64,000 bases of DNA from Rhizorhabdus wittichii RW1. Its GTDB lineage: Bacteria; Pseudomonadota; Alphaproteobacteria; Sphingomonadales; Sphingomonadaceae. Positions within the stretch are counted from its first letter, which is position 1. Every line of letters starts with the position of its first letter. Positions 54,246-63,494 of this stretch are shown piece by piece. The position numbers and the translations under genes are program-made. The stretch is taken from contig CP000699.1 in NCBI GenBank assembly GCA_000016765.1, positions 2,877,001-2,941,000 on the forward strand. The letters are read 5' to 3'. A model generated the notes under the pieces. The model did no database searches. It was not told the origin of the DNA and saw only the letters and a list, made by a program, of their open reading frames with translations.

Positions 54246-55246
54246 GCGGTCGCTTTGATATCATGCTTGTCGAGATATACCGCAAGTGAATGCGCATAGG
54301 CTTCGCCGAGATCGGAGGGACCGGCCATCCAAGTCCACCCCCCTTCCTCTCGCCGATAATATCCCTTGGAAAGCGTCAGCGTAGTCGGTCCGAAATTTAG
54401 AGCCTGATATTCGATTAAATGGCAGGCGTCACCGGAATCGGCAATGTCCAGCGAGAGTTGCGGTGCATCAAGCTTCGCAGCGATCGATGCAGCAAAATCC
54501 AGAACATGATCAGGTGTCGGAGCAGAAAAATCAAAATTCCCACTACCGCTGGCCCGAAAATCTCCCTTACGAACATACCTTTTGAGTGAAAAAAAACGCC
54601 CTCCGAATATTAGGACCTTATAATCACACTCGAGATTTGGGATAAATTCTTGTACCGCGTGACGGTATAATCCTTTATAGGAATAACTATAGGCAATATA
54701 TTGCTCATTATCGAGTTTTAATTTTCTCATAAAAAGTATGAATCGCCGAATCAATCCAATAGGGGAAATACTGCGACGAATTTTACGTAAATCATTTTCA
54801 GACTTAACGAGATAAACGCCACTGCTACCTGCACCTGTAATCGTTTTTAGAACATATGGAAATTTTCGAAAACGATCCTCCAGGTCGAAGCGATAATCTC
54901 CGGCAAGATTTCCAAAATCATGCAACTTTCGATAAATTTCCTGGAATCCTTTATTCTCATATGCCATGATAAAATCGTAATTAGGCACCAATAGGCATCG
55001 CTCTTTTATTAAATAAAATAAGTCTTTAATATATTCATATACCTCATGATTATCTGATGATGAGTATATCACAATATCATCAGCCTGGAGCTCAAGAAGG
55101 TTAATTCGATCTATCGTCGATTCTATGACATAAAACCCCCGCTTCTCTAGCATTTCGCGTGAAGGGGTAAGGTCAATGCTTAACCAATTCTGTCCAGCAT
55201 TCCGAAATATTCCGTTCGGGAGACGCAAAATTATTACTCGTCTCAT
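54242..55246 (-). CDS. ATP-grasp-fold protein of the polysaccharide locus
   Basis: 334 residues. An ATP-grasp pattern is visible: FPYVLKTITGAGSSGVYLVKS (about 129-149; Gly-rich nucleotide loop with Lys), VQEFIPNLECDYKVLIFGG (about 203-221), and LSLDIADSGDACHLIEYQALNFGP (about 272-295; metal-binding Asp/Glu/Asn). ATP-grasp enzymes join a carboxylate to an amine or thiol, so this could ligate an amino acid or similar group to a glycan or its precursor. No named family recognised. The gene is AT-rich compared with the chromosome. Confidence 0.7.
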   Translation of the reverse strand: MRRVIILRLPNGIFRNAGQNWLSIDLTPSREMLEKRGFYVIESTIDRINLLELQADDIVIYSSSDNHEVYEYIKDLFYLIKERCLLVPNYDFIMAYENKGFQEIYRKLHDFGNLAGDYRFDLEDRFRKFPYVLKTITGAGSSGVYLVKSENDLRKIRRSISPIGLIRRFILFMRKLKLDNEQYIAYSYSYKGLYRHAVQEFIPNLECDYKVLIFGGRFFSLKRYVRKGDFRASGSGNFDFSAPTPDHVLDFAASIAAKLDAPQLSLDIADSGDACHLIEYQALNFGPTTLTLSKGYYRREEGGWTWMAGPSDLGEAYAHSLAVYLDKHDIKATA

Positions 55247-55277
55247 ACTAATTTCTCTCTGTCAGATTATATAGAAG

Positions 55278-56516
55278 TTAGGCAGAATATCCAAATCTGC
55301 GATAGATAACATAAGACATAGCAAACATACTCCCACGGCCTAGGAATAGTATAATAGCGACCCCTACAGATCCCAAAGCTGGCACAATAAAAAAAGAGAG
55401 CAGAATGCCTAGAATCGAAATTAAAAGAACCACATAACCAGCCTGCCCACGCTTCTCGGTTAGGGCAACATAATTGTAACCATAAGCATAATATCCAAAT
55501 GCAAACGGAATACTGAAAGCAAGATAAAAGAGGTTTCGCTCAATCATATCCTGGCCATTAGCAGCCAGCAACGCAGCCCCAAAAGGGGCGAACGCAAAGA
55601 CCAGAGTCGCCACCAGCAAGCCGGTAATAACAAGAACGCGTGAAGATATTCTGTGCAAACTAAAGCTGGTGGAAAGAATTGGCATGAAAGCGTTGGCTAA
55701 TAGCTGCCCCAGAGAGGTCACAAGCGTCACTACCGTATTAGCCGCGTTGAAGGCACCTAATGTTATAGGTGAGACATTAAAACTAAGCAGCATGATCGAT
55801 GCCGAATTATAGAGATTCGGCGTCCAATCTAACAGAAAAGAGGAAAATCCGTTACGGATAGTATAAATAATTTCTCGGTATCCGATACGGATCGGCAACA
55901 ATCGGAATACACCGATCACAACTACGAGAGCGAGTATAATGTTTAGCCATGCCATTCCCGCGCCAAGGAAATTTATCAGCACATAATCCTGCGGGGTCCG
56001 AACAAACAAAATTAGTAGCAAGATATAGGAAAATCTAACGATAAAAGTGCCAACGGCGGCATAGTAGCTCCGTTCCAAGCCAAGAAACAGCCAATGGGGG
56101 ACCAACGCGTTCCCTGCCGCAAGCAGGATCGCACCGATATGTAGTGCCCACATTTCACGGAAAGAAGGCACACTCAAAACGAGCCCCACATGGACAGCTA
56201 TCACTGTCAACCCGATCAGCAGGCTTGCCAGAAAATTGCACCAGAAGATGTGAGCTAGAAGGTTCGGTTCCTCACGCACCGAAGCTATCGCCTTCACCCC
56301 CGTTAACGAGAACCCATATTGGATAATGGATCCCGCGAAGGTTGCGATCACTGTCGTAAACGCAATGTGACCGTAATTTTCAAGGCCAACCGTATGCAAG
56401 ATGTAGGGCAAGGCAATGACGGGAGCGATCAGATTCAGCCCCTTGATCACCATCAGCGAGGAAAAATTCCGCAGGACGCGCGTCCTTGTCCGAGGTAGCG
56501 GGCCGCTGATCGTCAC
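55278..56516 (-). CDS. wzx: Oligosaccharide flippase (Wzx-like, MATE/MOP superfamily)
   Basis: 412 residues with about 12-14 membrane helices. The N-terminal NFSSLMVIKGLNLIAPVIALPYILHTVGLENYGHIAF (about 13-50) is the Wzx opening. It moves lipid-linked repeat units across the inner membrane. The GTG at 56516 overlaps the upstream acyltransferase stop (GTGA). Low GC. Confidence 0.9.
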   Translation of the reverse strand: MTISGPLPRTRTRVLRNFSSLMVIKGLNLIAPVIALPYILHTVGLENYGHIAFTTVIATFAGSIIQYGFSLTGVKAIASVREEPNLLAHIFWCNFLASLLIGLTVIAVHVGLVLSVPSFREMWALHIGAILLAAGNALVPHWLFLGLERSYYAAVGTFIVRFSYILLLILFVRTPQDYVLINFLGAGMAWLNIILALVVVIGVFRLLPIRIGYREIIYTIRNGFSSFLLDWTPNLYNSASIMLLSFNVSPITLGAFNAANTVVTLVTSLGQLLANAFMPILSTSFSLHRISSRVLVITGLLVATLVFAFAPFGAALLAANGQDMIERNLFYLAFSIPFAFGYYAYGYNYVALTEKRGQAGYVVLLISILGILLSFFIVPALGSVGVAIILFLGRGSMFAMSYVIYRRFGYSA

Positions 56517-57043
56517 GCCTCTAAACCCATTCGTATCTCCGCGGAAGGCGCGTGGCATCTTGCACCCGATGGAACAGATCGAATAACGAGAGCCTGAGCG
56601 CCAATCATAGCGTCGTCACCCACATCCAAATCACCTATGATTTTCGCGCCAACTCCAATGAAAATCCGATTTCCAATCCGGGGGGCTGCAGGCCGTCCGC
56701 TTCGGCTTCCGATATTAGATCCTATCGTAACCTGATGCAAAATCAGACAATCATCTCCAACCGACGCCAGGCCAGAGATGAATATTCCTTGCAAGCCATG
56801 CTGGAACCGTATCCGTCGGCCGAGTTTCGTTGAAAATGGAATCGAGCATCCTAAAAAAAGGGATAGAAACCTAGCATTCAACAACAGAGGCAAATATCCT
56901 AGGAGGATGGGAGTTCCGTACTTCTCTTTTTTCTGTAGAGCGATTCTACCCAGTCGATAGTTTATAAGAAAAAGCTGGCTGACTAGGCCCGCTCCGCGGT
57001 TACTGCGCCAATCCTCCTTCAGAATCCGAAAAATGTTCGGCAT
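56513..57043 (-). CDS. Serine-acetyltransferase-like hexapeptide acyltransferase
   Basis: 176 residues. N-terminal helical part (MPNIFRILKEDWRSNRGAGL), then a left-handed beta-helix with hexapeptide repeats: FISGLASVGDDCLILHQVTIGSNIGS (about 88-113, His likely catalytic) and IGNRIFIGVGAKIIGDLDVGDDAMIGAQALVIRSVP (about 122-157). This is the CysE/colanic acid WcaB-like group; it probably O-acetylates the polysaccharide rather than serine. Confidence 0.83.
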   Translation of the reverse strand: MPNIFRILKEDWRSNRGAGLVSQLFLINYRLGRIALQKKEKYGTPILLGYLPLLLNARFLSLFLGCSIPFSTKLGRRIRFQHGLQGIFISGLASVGDDCLILHQVTIGSNIGSRSGRPAAPRIGNRIFIGVGAKIIGDLDVGDDAMIGAQALVIRSVPSGARCHAPSAEIRMGLEA

Positions 57044-57052
57044 GCCTCTTGC

Positions 57053-57799
57053 CTAGACAGCTCTACGACGCGCTCTGACAGAATGGGCGGCACGGCGCAC
57101 CGAAAGCACCGCCCCTTCGATCAGAACCTGACTAGCTGAAGCGCGCACTTCGGCTGCCTCAGTGAAATTAATGGTACGATTTCTATTATTTGTGAGAAAA
57201 TGGTTAAGCTTCTCAGGAAAATCGGCTTCAATTGTGTTCGTATGTAAACAAAAAGTCACTAAACCTATTGGAATCGGAACTAGGCGAGAGATTTGACAGG
57301 GAATGAATTTTATACCTTTCCTCTCATAAGGGAGAATAGAATATCCATCCGTGACAAACCGGAATTCGCTATCCATGAGAGCATCGATGGTATTCTGATC
57401 GAATGAGTGAGATGGCGGCATAAATATATCGGTCGCTAAATCCTCTTTAGTCAGGATAGTTTTCCCCTTAGCGATTTTTTCAAACTGAATATCTCGCGGA
57501 AGACCTGCAAATTCGCTATTTTTATTGATACCTAGTATACCCGCATCCCGTGTTACATACTGATGCTGATAGCCATGCTGGGAAATCGTCCAACCCCGAG
57601 CGCTATGAAAATGACGCATCTTATCCCAGAAGCGCGGGTCAGCAGGGTCACGCTTCAGAGAAGCATCTTTGTTATCAGGTATCACGCCCAAAAGCGGCTG
57701 GACTTCGAAGCGCATAAAGATATCGGCAACGGCGTTAAACCGTGCCCAATCCATCGTTGGACAAATATCATCCAGCCGGAACAGATACCGCGCTTTCAA
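57053..57799 (-). CDS. DUF2334-type polysaccharide deacetylase-like protein
   Basis: 248 residues. NodB-like barrel elements: metal-binding RLDDICPTMDWARF (about 8-21), SQHGYQHQYV (about 73-82) with two His, and FMPPSHSFDQNTIDAL (about 126-141). DUF2334 members are thought to act on sugars. No signal peptide, so a cytoplasmic step is more likely. The basic C-terminus (VRRAAHSVRARRRAV) is odd and GC-rich compared with the rest of the gene, as if the end had been replaced. Confidence 0.75.
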   Translation of the reverse strand: MKARYLFRLDDICPTMDWARFNAVADIFMRFEVQPLLGVIPDNKDASLKRDPADPRFWDKMRHFHSARGWTISQHGYQHQYVTRDAGILGINKNSEFAGLPRDIQFEKIAKGKTILTKEDLATDIFMPPSHSFDQNTIDALMDSEFRFVTDGYSILPYERKGIKFIPCQISRLVPIPIGLVTFCLHTNTIEADFPEKLNHFLTNNRNRTINFTEAAEVRASASQVLIEGAVLSVRRAAHSVRARRRAV

Positions 57800-57846
57800 G
57801 ATTCAACTCCGACGGAATTTAACTTCTGATGATAATCTATCGAACC

Positions 57847-58491
57847 TTATCGCAGGGCGACCAAATTAAATGTACGTACGCCATCAACCGACGGAATACT
57901 CGATATGATCTTACCTACGGCCCTCAAATCATCGGGGCATACATAATGATGCGATGCTTCGCTGGATAAACGTCGATTAACTGTATCAATCAGCAGGCAG
58001 CCAACGTTCCCCCCTTTACAATAATCGTCTACCATTGCGATAAACTGGGAAGATGGGAGCGAATGCGGCCAATTAATACATATCACAACATCAACATTTT
58101 TTATGTCTTTGATGATCTCCAGTCCCCCATGTACGAAAGCAATATGGGGATATAGAGATCGAGCAGATTGAATAACGGCATTATCTATATCCCCTCCGAT
58201 TTTTTTATCGCTCTTAATTCTAGCAATTATTTCCCCAAGCCCACAGCCAATTTCAACCACACTACGAGGGCGCAGGTCGTTGACCATCTGAACTACCTGC
58301 TTCTTATAAGGCTTCCAGTAGAACGGAGAACACCAGTGCCAACCTTCGAAATGATATCTGCGATACAGTAGATAATATCGTGATGCTTGGAACATTCCCA
58401 ATATCGTATTGCGAAGGCCTACTGCTCGAATCTTTGTTAGATACCCCATATGTTCGCTCGACAATCCCTCCGGTGTCCGGGATGCTAACAT
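57847..58491 (-). CDS. SAM-dependent methyltransferase
   Basis: 214 residues (or 200 from an ATG at 58449, MGYLTKIRAV). Class I fold: SVVEIGCGLGEIIARIKSDKKIGGDIDNAVI (about 77-107) with the SAM-binding glycine loop, and VDVVICINWPHSLPSSQF (about 134-151). Probably methylates a sugar or terminal residue of the glycan. First gene of the leftward polysaccharide operon; 58492-58631 upstream has no gene and should hold its promoter. Confidence 0.82.
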   Translation of the reverse strand: MLASRTPEGLSSEHMGYLTKIRAVGLRNTILGMFQASRYYLLYRRYHFEGWHWCSPFYWKPYKKQVVQMVNDLRPRSVVEIGCGLGEIIARIKSDKKIGGDIDNAVIQSARSLYPHIAFVHGGLEIIKDIKNVDVVICINWPHSLPSSQFIAMVDDYCKGGNVGCLLIDTVNRRLSSEASHHYVCPDDLRAVGKIISSIPSVDGVRTFNLVALR

Positions 58492-58631
58492 TGAACTTCA
58501 GGCCCGGCTTGGCCGCATTGAGAACAGCAATGGCCTCCATCCTACCATAGCGAGTTGGGGTTTGACCATCATTAGACCGTATCGTCGGTAGCCACCTCCT
58601 CGCTCCATCACCTCCTCATGACCACCCCATC

Positions 58632-60368
58632 CTACCACCCCAACGCCACCCCCGGGCTCCGCGGATCGGCCGCGCCGGTCCACCCTCCCGGCGTGCGCAG
58701 CAGGATCGTCAGCTTCGACGGGATGTCGCCCGCCACCGCCGTCTCGCCGAGGCGCGCCAGCGCGGGGATCATCGGCTCCAGCGGGCTGTTGCGCTCGACG
58801 ATCAGGGCGGGGCCGCGGAAGAAGAGGTTGGGGAGGGCGATCGCGTCGGCCGCCGGCAGGCCCCAGTCGATCGTGCCGATCAGCGCCTTCAGGCTGTGCA
58901 TGATGATCGTCCGCCCGCCCGCCGATCCCAGCGCCATCACCGGCCGCCCGTCGGGGCCGTAGACGATCGTCGGCGCCATCGACGACAGCGGCCGCTTGCC
59001 GGGCTGGACATGGTTGGGCACCAGCCGGCCATCCTCGCGCGGCTGTTCGTTGAAGTCGGTCAGCTCGTTGTTGAGGAAGAAGCCGCCCGCGACCAGCGAG
59101 CTGCCGAACGGCCCCTCGACCGTCGAGGTCATGCTGGCGATGTTGCCCCAGGCGTCGACCGCGACGAAATGGGTGGTGCCCTGCTCGGCCGGCGCCGGCG
59201 TCGCCGCCAGCGGCCCCGCGCCCGGCGGGGTGCCGGGCCGATACTCGCCCAGCGTCCGATCGGGCGCGATCAGCTTCGATCGCTCGGCCAGATAGGCAGG
59301 GTCGAGCAGCCCGGCGACCGGCGCCGCGACGAAATCGGTGTCGCCCAGCCAGGCGTCGCGATCGGCATAGGCGAGGCGCATCGCCTCCCCGATCAGGTGC
59401 CAGGCGACCGGCGAATCCTTGCCCAGCGCCTTGAGGTCGAAGCGTTCGAGCATCCCCAGCATCATCAGGTCGGTGATCGCGCCCGAGGAAGGCGGCCCCA
59501 TCCCGCAGATCCGGTAGCCGCGATAGGCGCCGCAGATCGCCGGGCGCGGCTTGGCGCGATAGCCGGCGAGGTCGGCGGCGGTCATCACCGTCGGGTTGCG
59601 CTTCGCCCCGGCGATCGCGGCGCGAATCTCGTCCGCGATCTCGCCCTTGTAGAAGGCATCGGGCCCCTTGGCGGCGATCGCGCGCAGCGTCGCGGCGAGC
59701 GCGGGATTGCGCACCGTCTCGCCGCTCTCCAGCGGGCGGCCGTCCTTCCAGTAGATCGCCCGCGCCTCGGGGAAGTCGGCCCACAGCTTTTCGGCCTGCT
59801 TCAGCCGGAAGGCGAGCGTGCCCTGCACCGCATAAGGGCCGGGCTGGTTGTCGGGCAGCAGCGTATAGCCCTGCTCGGCCAGCCGGATCGCCGGCTCGAA
59901 CAGTTTCGCCCAGGGCAACCGGCCCCAGCGCGCATGCGCCTCCGCCATCAACGCGATGTTGCCGGGCACGCCGACCGAATAGCCGCCCGGCACCGCCCGC
60001 ATATAGGGCAGCGGCCGGCCGTCGGCGTCGAGGAAGCGATCGGGCCCGGCCGAGGCGGGGGCGGTCTCGCGCCCGTCGATGGTCAGGATCGCGCCGGTCT
60101 TCGCGTCGTGATGGACCAGGAAGCCGCCGCCGCCGATCCCCGACGACATCGGCTCGGTGACGGTCAGCACCAGCATGATCGCCATCGCCGCGTCGGCGGC
60201 GCTGCCGCCCTCGCGCAATATCTCCTGCCCCGCCGCCGCGGCGCGCGGCTCGGCGGCGGCGACGACTCCGCGGGTGGTCGGGGCCGGGCTGGCCGGCGCC
60301 GCGACCGCAACGACGCTCGACAGGCCAAGGGCCAGAGCGGAGAGGACGGTTACAGCGCGACGCAACAT
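58632..60368 (-). CDS. ggt: Gamma-glutamyltransferase
   Basis: 578 residues; cleaves glutathione and other gamma-glutamyl compounds in the periplasm. Signal peptide MLRRAVTVLSALALGLSSVV. The autoprocessing/catalytic Thr is in EQGTTHFVAVDAWGNIASMTST (about 388-409), followed by the small-subunit motifs GGFFLNNELTDF and SSMAPTIV. N-terminal GGSAADAAMAIMLVLTVTEPMSSGIGGGGFLV (about 54-85) fits the family. Confidence 0.95.
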   Translation of the reverse strand: MLRRAVTVLSALALGLSSVVAVAAPASPAPTTRGVVAAAEPRAAAAGQEILREGGSAADAAMAIMLVLTVTEPMSSGIGGGGFLVHHDAKTGAILTIDGRETAPASAGPDRFLDADGRPLPYMRAVPGGYSVGVPGNIALMAEAHARWGRLPWAKLFEPAIRLAEQGYTLLPDNQPGPYAVQGTLAFRLKQAEKLWADFPEARAIYWKDGRPLESGETVRNPALAATLRAIAAKGPDAFYKGEIADEIRAAIAGAKRNPTVMTAADLAGYRAKPRPAICGAYRGYRICGMGPPSSGAITDLMMLGMLERFDLKALGKDSPVAWHLIGEAMRLAYADRDAWLGDTDFVAAPVAGLLDPAYLAERSKLIAPDRTLGEYRPGTPPGAGPLAATPAPAEQGTTHFVAVDAWGNIASMTSTVEGPFGSSLVAGGFFLNNELTDFNEQPREDGRLVPNHVQPGKRPLSSMAPTIVYGPDGRPVMALGSAGGRTIIMHSLKALIGTIDWGLPAADAIALPNLFFRGPALIVERNSPLEPMIPALARLGETAVAGDIPSKLTILLRTPGGWTGAADPRSPGVALGW

Positions 60369-60604
60369 GGCGCGCAACTTATTGGATTGCGCCGCCGCGA
60401 CAAGCCCCGATTCGCCCCCGTCGGCCCCCCGTCCTTGCCTTTCGCGGGCTTTGCGGCTAGGGACCGCCCCGTCGTTCCGACACGAAAGCATTGGCAAGCG
60501 TCCATGGACGCCCGCTGGCCGGCGAGGTTTCGCCCGCCGGCGCGCTTTGCGTTTCGGCCCGGAAAGGCAGCAATTTCGGCGCTTCGGCGCAGAGGAGTGA
60601 ACGC

Positions 60605-62080
60605 ATGTTCGAAAGTCTGAGCGAAAGGCTGGGCGGGGTCTTCGACCGCCTGCGCGGCCGTGGCGCGCTGAACGAATCGGACGTGCGCGAGGCGATGCGC
60701 GAAGTCCGCGTCGCGCTGCTCGAGGCCGACGTCGCCCTGCCCGTCGTCCGCCAGTTCGTCGAGAAGGTCACCGAGCAGGCCGTCGGCCAGCAGGTGCTCC
60801 GCTCGGTCACGCCGGGGCAGCAGGTCGTCAAGATCGTCAACGACGCGCTGGTCGAGATGCTCGGCTCGGAGGCGTCGGACCTCAACCTCGACGTCACCCC
60901 GCCCGCGATCGTGATGATGGTCGGCCTGCAGGGCTCGGGCAAGACGACGACCACCGCCAAGATCGCCAAGCGGCTCAGCGAGAAGGGCCGCAAGAAGGTG
61001 ATGATGGCGTCACTCGACGTCAATCGTCCGGCGGCGCAGGAACAGCTCGCCGTGCTCGGCACCCAGGCATCGGTCGCGACCCTGCCGATCGTCGCCGGCC
61101 AGCAGCCGGTCGACATCGCCCGCCGCGCGCTCCAGGCCGCGAAGCTCCAGGGCTTCGACGTGCTGATGCTCGACACCGCCGGCCGCCTGCACGTCGACCA
61201 GGCGCTGATGGAGGAGATGAAGGCGGTCGCCACGGTCGCCGAGCCGGAGGAGATCCTGCTCGTCGTCGACGCGCTGACCGGCCAGGACGCGGTCAACGTC
61301 GCCAAGAGCTTCTCCGAACAGGTCGCGCTGACCGGCGTGGTGCTGACCCGGATGGACGGCGACGCGCGCGGCGGCGCCGCGCTGTCGATGCGCGCCGTCA
61401 CCGGCAAGCCGATCAAGTTCGTCGGCACCGGCGAGAAGCTGGACGGGATCGAACTGTTCCAGCCGGCCCGCGTCGCCGGCCGCATCCTCGGCATGGGCGA
61501 CGTCGTCAGCCTGGTCGAGAAGGCCGCCGAGACGATCAAGGTCGAGGAGGCCGAGGCGCTCGCCGCGCGGATGGCCAAGGGCCTGTTCGACCTCAACGAC
61601 CTGCGCAACCAGCTGCGCCAGATGTCGCGGATGGGCGGGCTGTCGGGCCTGGCGGCGATGCTGCCCGGCATCAAGCAGGTCAAGCAGGCGATGGCCTCCG
61701 GCGCCGCCGACGACAAGGTGCTGGTGCGGATGGACGCGATCATCGGATCGATGACGCCCAAGGAGCGCGCCAAGCCCGAACTGCTCAACGCCAAGCGCAA
61801 GATCCGCGTGGCCAAGGGCTCCGGCACCACGGTGCAGGACGTCAACAAGCTCCTGAAGATGCATCAGGACATGTCGACGGTGATGAAGAAGATGAAGAAG
61901 ATGGGCGGGCTGAAGGGCCTTGCCGGCCTGCTCGGCGGCGGTGGGGGCGGTGGCCTCGGCGGCCTGCTCGGCGGTGGCGGCGCCCCGCCGGCGGGCGGCG
62001 GGCTTCCGGGGCTTCCCGGCCTGCCGGGCAATCCGCAGGGCCTGCCCCCCGGCTTCCAGAATTTCCTGAAGAAACGCTGA
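60605..62080 (+). CDS. ffh: Signal recognition particle protein Ffh
   Basis: 491 residues; GTPase that targets membrane proteins with 4.5S RNA. N domain MFESLSERLGGVFDRLRGRG, G domain with GLQGSGKTTTTAKIA (about 106-120), DVNRPAAQEQL (about 139-149), DTAGRLHVD (about 190-198), TRMDGDARGGAAL (about 250-262), and the Met-rich M domain (MSRMGGLSGLAAMLPGIKQVKQAM...MDAIIGSMTPKERAKPELLN). The C-terminus is extended by Gly-rich repeats (about 445-470) and a Pro/Gly stretch. First gene of ffh-rpsP-rimM. Confidence 0.97.
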   Translation: MFESLSERLGGVFDRLRGRGALNESDVREAMREVRVALLEADVALPVVRQFVEKVTEQAVGQQVLRSVTPGQQVVKIVNDALVEMLGSEASDLNLDVTPPAIVMMVGLQGSGKTTTTAKIAKRLSEKGRKKVMMASLDVNRPAAQEQLAVLGTQASVATLPIVAGQQPVDIARRALQAAKLQGFDVLMLDTAGRLHVDQALMEEMKAVATVAEPEEILLVVDALTGQDAVNVAKSFSEQVALTGVVLTRMDGDARGGAALSMRAVTGKPIKFVGTGEKLDGIELFQPARVAGRILGMGDVVSLVEKAAETIKVEEAEALAARMAKGLFDLNDLRNQLRQMSRMGGLSGLAAMLPGIKQVKQAMASGAADDKVLVRMDAIIGSMTPKERAKPELLNAKRKIRVAKGSGTTVQDVNKLLKMHQDMSTVMKKMKKMGGLKGLAGLLGGGGGGGLGGLLGGGGAPPAGGGLPGLPGLPGNPQGLPPGFQNFLKKR

Positions 62081-62118
62081 TTTTTTGAACTGATCCGAAT
62101 ACCAGAAAGGACTGAATA

Positions 62119-62583
62119 ATGGCCGTTTCCATTCGTCTCGCCCGTGGCGGCGCCAAGAAGCGCCCCTATTACCGCATCGTCGTCGCCGACGCGCGCAGCC
62201 CGCGCGACGGCGCCTTCATCGAGAAGATCGGCGCCTACAACCCGCTGCTCGCCAAGGACGATCCCAAGCGCGTCGTCCTCGACACCGATCGCGCCAAGCA
62301 TTGGCTGTCGGTCGGCGCGCAGCCGACCGACCGCGTCGCCCGCTTCCTCGACGCCGCCGGCGTCCAGGAGCGCGCCGCCCGCAGCAACCCGAAGAAGGCC
62401 GAGCCGGGCGAGAAGGCCAAGGAGCGCGCCGAGGAGCGCGCGGCCAAGCTCGCCGCCGCCGAGGAAGCCGCCAACGCCCCGGCCGAAGAGCCGGCCGCCG
62501 AGCCGGCCGCTGAGGAAGTGACCGAGGTCGCCGCCGAGGCCCCGGCCGAGGAAGCCGCCGCCGAGGAATCGACCGAGGCTTGA
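62119..62583 (+). CDS. rpsP: 30S ribosomal protein S16 with acidic extension
   Basis: 154 residues. The S16 core is residues 1-80 ([53 protein letters not shown]). A long Ala/Glu-rich tail (about 95-154, repeats of [11 protein letters not shown]) follows, as in many alphaproteobacteria. RBS AAAGGA before the ATG. Confidence 0.96.
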   Translation: MAVSIRLARGGAKKRPYYRIVVADARSPRDGAFIEKIGAYNPLLAKDDPKRVVLDTDRAKHWLSVGAQPTDRVARFLDAAGVQERAARSNPKKAEPGEKAKERAEERAAKLAAAEEAANAPAEEPAAEPAAEEVTEVAAEAPAEEAAAEESTEA

Positions 62584-62596
62584 CCGTGGTGAGAAC

Positions 62597-62697
62597 CCCT
62601 CCCTTCCAAGGGAGGGGCAGGGGTGGGTGCGAGCGACGCAGTCGCGAGCCCCTGCCCCTCTTCCCCACCCCCGCCCTCTTCCCTGAAGGGGAGGGGC
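62597..62697. repeat. GC-rich inverted repeats between rpsP and rimM
   Basis: CCCCTCCCTTCCAAGGGAGG plus GG (62597-62618) forms a hairpin, and GGGGCAGGGGTGGG-type sequence (62614 on) pairs with GCCCCTGCCCCTCTTCCCCA (62648 on). A short palindrome GCGACGCAGTCGC lies between. It resembles a dispersed intergenic repeat and lies within the ffh-rpsP-rimM transcript. Confidence 0.6.
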
Positions 62698-62698
62698 G

Positions 62699-63172
62699 AT
62701 GAGCAGCGACCGTCCCATCGTCCTCGCGGCGATCATCGGCGCGCACGGGTTGCAGGGCGAGGTGCGCCTCAAGCTCTTCACCGAGGATATGGGCGCCTAC
62801 AGGACGCTAGACGGCGCCGGGCGCAGCTTCACGCTGAAGACGATCCGTCCCGGCCCGAACGGCGCGGTGGCGCGCTTCGCCGAGATCGGCGACCGCAACG
62901 CCGCCGAGGCGCTGCGCGGGACCGAGCTGAGCGTGCCGCGCTCGGCGCTGCCGCCGCTCGCCCCGGGCGAATATTATCATGTCGACCTGATCGGCCTGCC
63001 CTGCCTGGTCGACGGCGCGCCGGTCGGCGTCGCCGCGATGGTCGAGGATTTCGGCGCGGGCGACGTGCTCGAGATAGAGAAGCCCGACGGCAAGCGCTTC
63101 ATGGTGCCCGTCGCCAAGGCGGTGACGATCGAGCCCGATCGCCTGCTGATCGACCCGGAGTTCGTCGAATGA
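62699..63172 (+). CDS. rimM: Ribosome maturation factor RimM
   Basis: 157 residues; helps 30S head assembly around S19. N-terminal barrel ILAAIIGAHGLQGEVRLKLFTED (about 7-29), GTELSVPRSALPPLAPGEYYHVDLIGL (about 74-100) and PRC-barrel VEDFGAGDVLEIEKPDGKRFMVPV (about 114-137) followed by the Asp-rich end. Stop overlaps the next start (ATGA). Confidence 0.95.
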   Translation: MSSDRPIVLAAIIGAHGLQGEVRLKLFTEDMGAYRTLDGAGRSFTLKTIRPGPNGAVARFAEIGDRNAAEALRGTELSVPRSALPPLAPGEYYHVDLIGLPCLVDGAPVGVAAMVEDFGAGDVLEIEKPDGKRFMVPVAKAVTIEPDRLLIDPEFVE

Positions 63173-63447
63173 ATGTCGTCACCGCCTTCCTGCTGATCGG
63201 ATCGGTCTACCTCGTCATCATCGCCTATGGCGTGGTCCGCACCCGCAAGCGCGGCCTGCCGCCGCGCGTCCGCCTCATCGCCGCCGCGATCCAGGTGGTG
63301 GTGCCCCCGGCGGTCCTGATCGGCGCGCTGCTGCTGACCGGCGACCATCGCATGATCGCCACCTGGGGCACGCTGCTGGCCATGTTGATGGTCGCCGGCG
63401 TCTTCCTGGCCATGTGCACCGAGATCGTCGCGCGGCGGACGTTGTAA
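63169..63447 (+). CDS. Small inner-membrane protein of unknown function
   Basis: 92 residues with three hydrophobic segments (about 4-22, 36-55 and 66-86) and basic loops (RTRKRGLPPRVR). No recognised family. The ATG at 63169 overlaps the rimM stop, so it is probably made with RimM. trmD, which usually follows rimM, is not next here. Confidence 0.75.
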   Translation: MNVVTAFLLIGSVYLVIIAYGVVRTRKRGLPPRVRLIAAAIQVVVPPAVLIGALLLTGDHRMIATWGTLLAMLMVAGVFLAMCTEIVARRTL

Positions 63448-63460
63448 CCGTCGCTTAATG

Positions 63461-63484
63461 CATGTATATACATGGCGTATATAC
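63461..63484. promoter_or_regulatory. Palindromic operator of the VapBC operon
   Basis: CATGTATATACATG (63461-63474, perfect palindrome) and GTATATAC (63477-63484); the word GTATATAC occurs in both, 13 bases apart. It ends 10 bases before the antitoxin ATG. Consistent with binding of the AbrB-type antitoxin for autoregulation. Confidence 0.65.
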
Positions 63485-63494
63485 GGAGACGCAT

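Noticed and set aside
58492-58631. Possible short gene between the methyltransferase and ggt
   Set aside because: No frame with a ribosome-binding site or coding bias; best read as promoter region of the polysaccharide operon.
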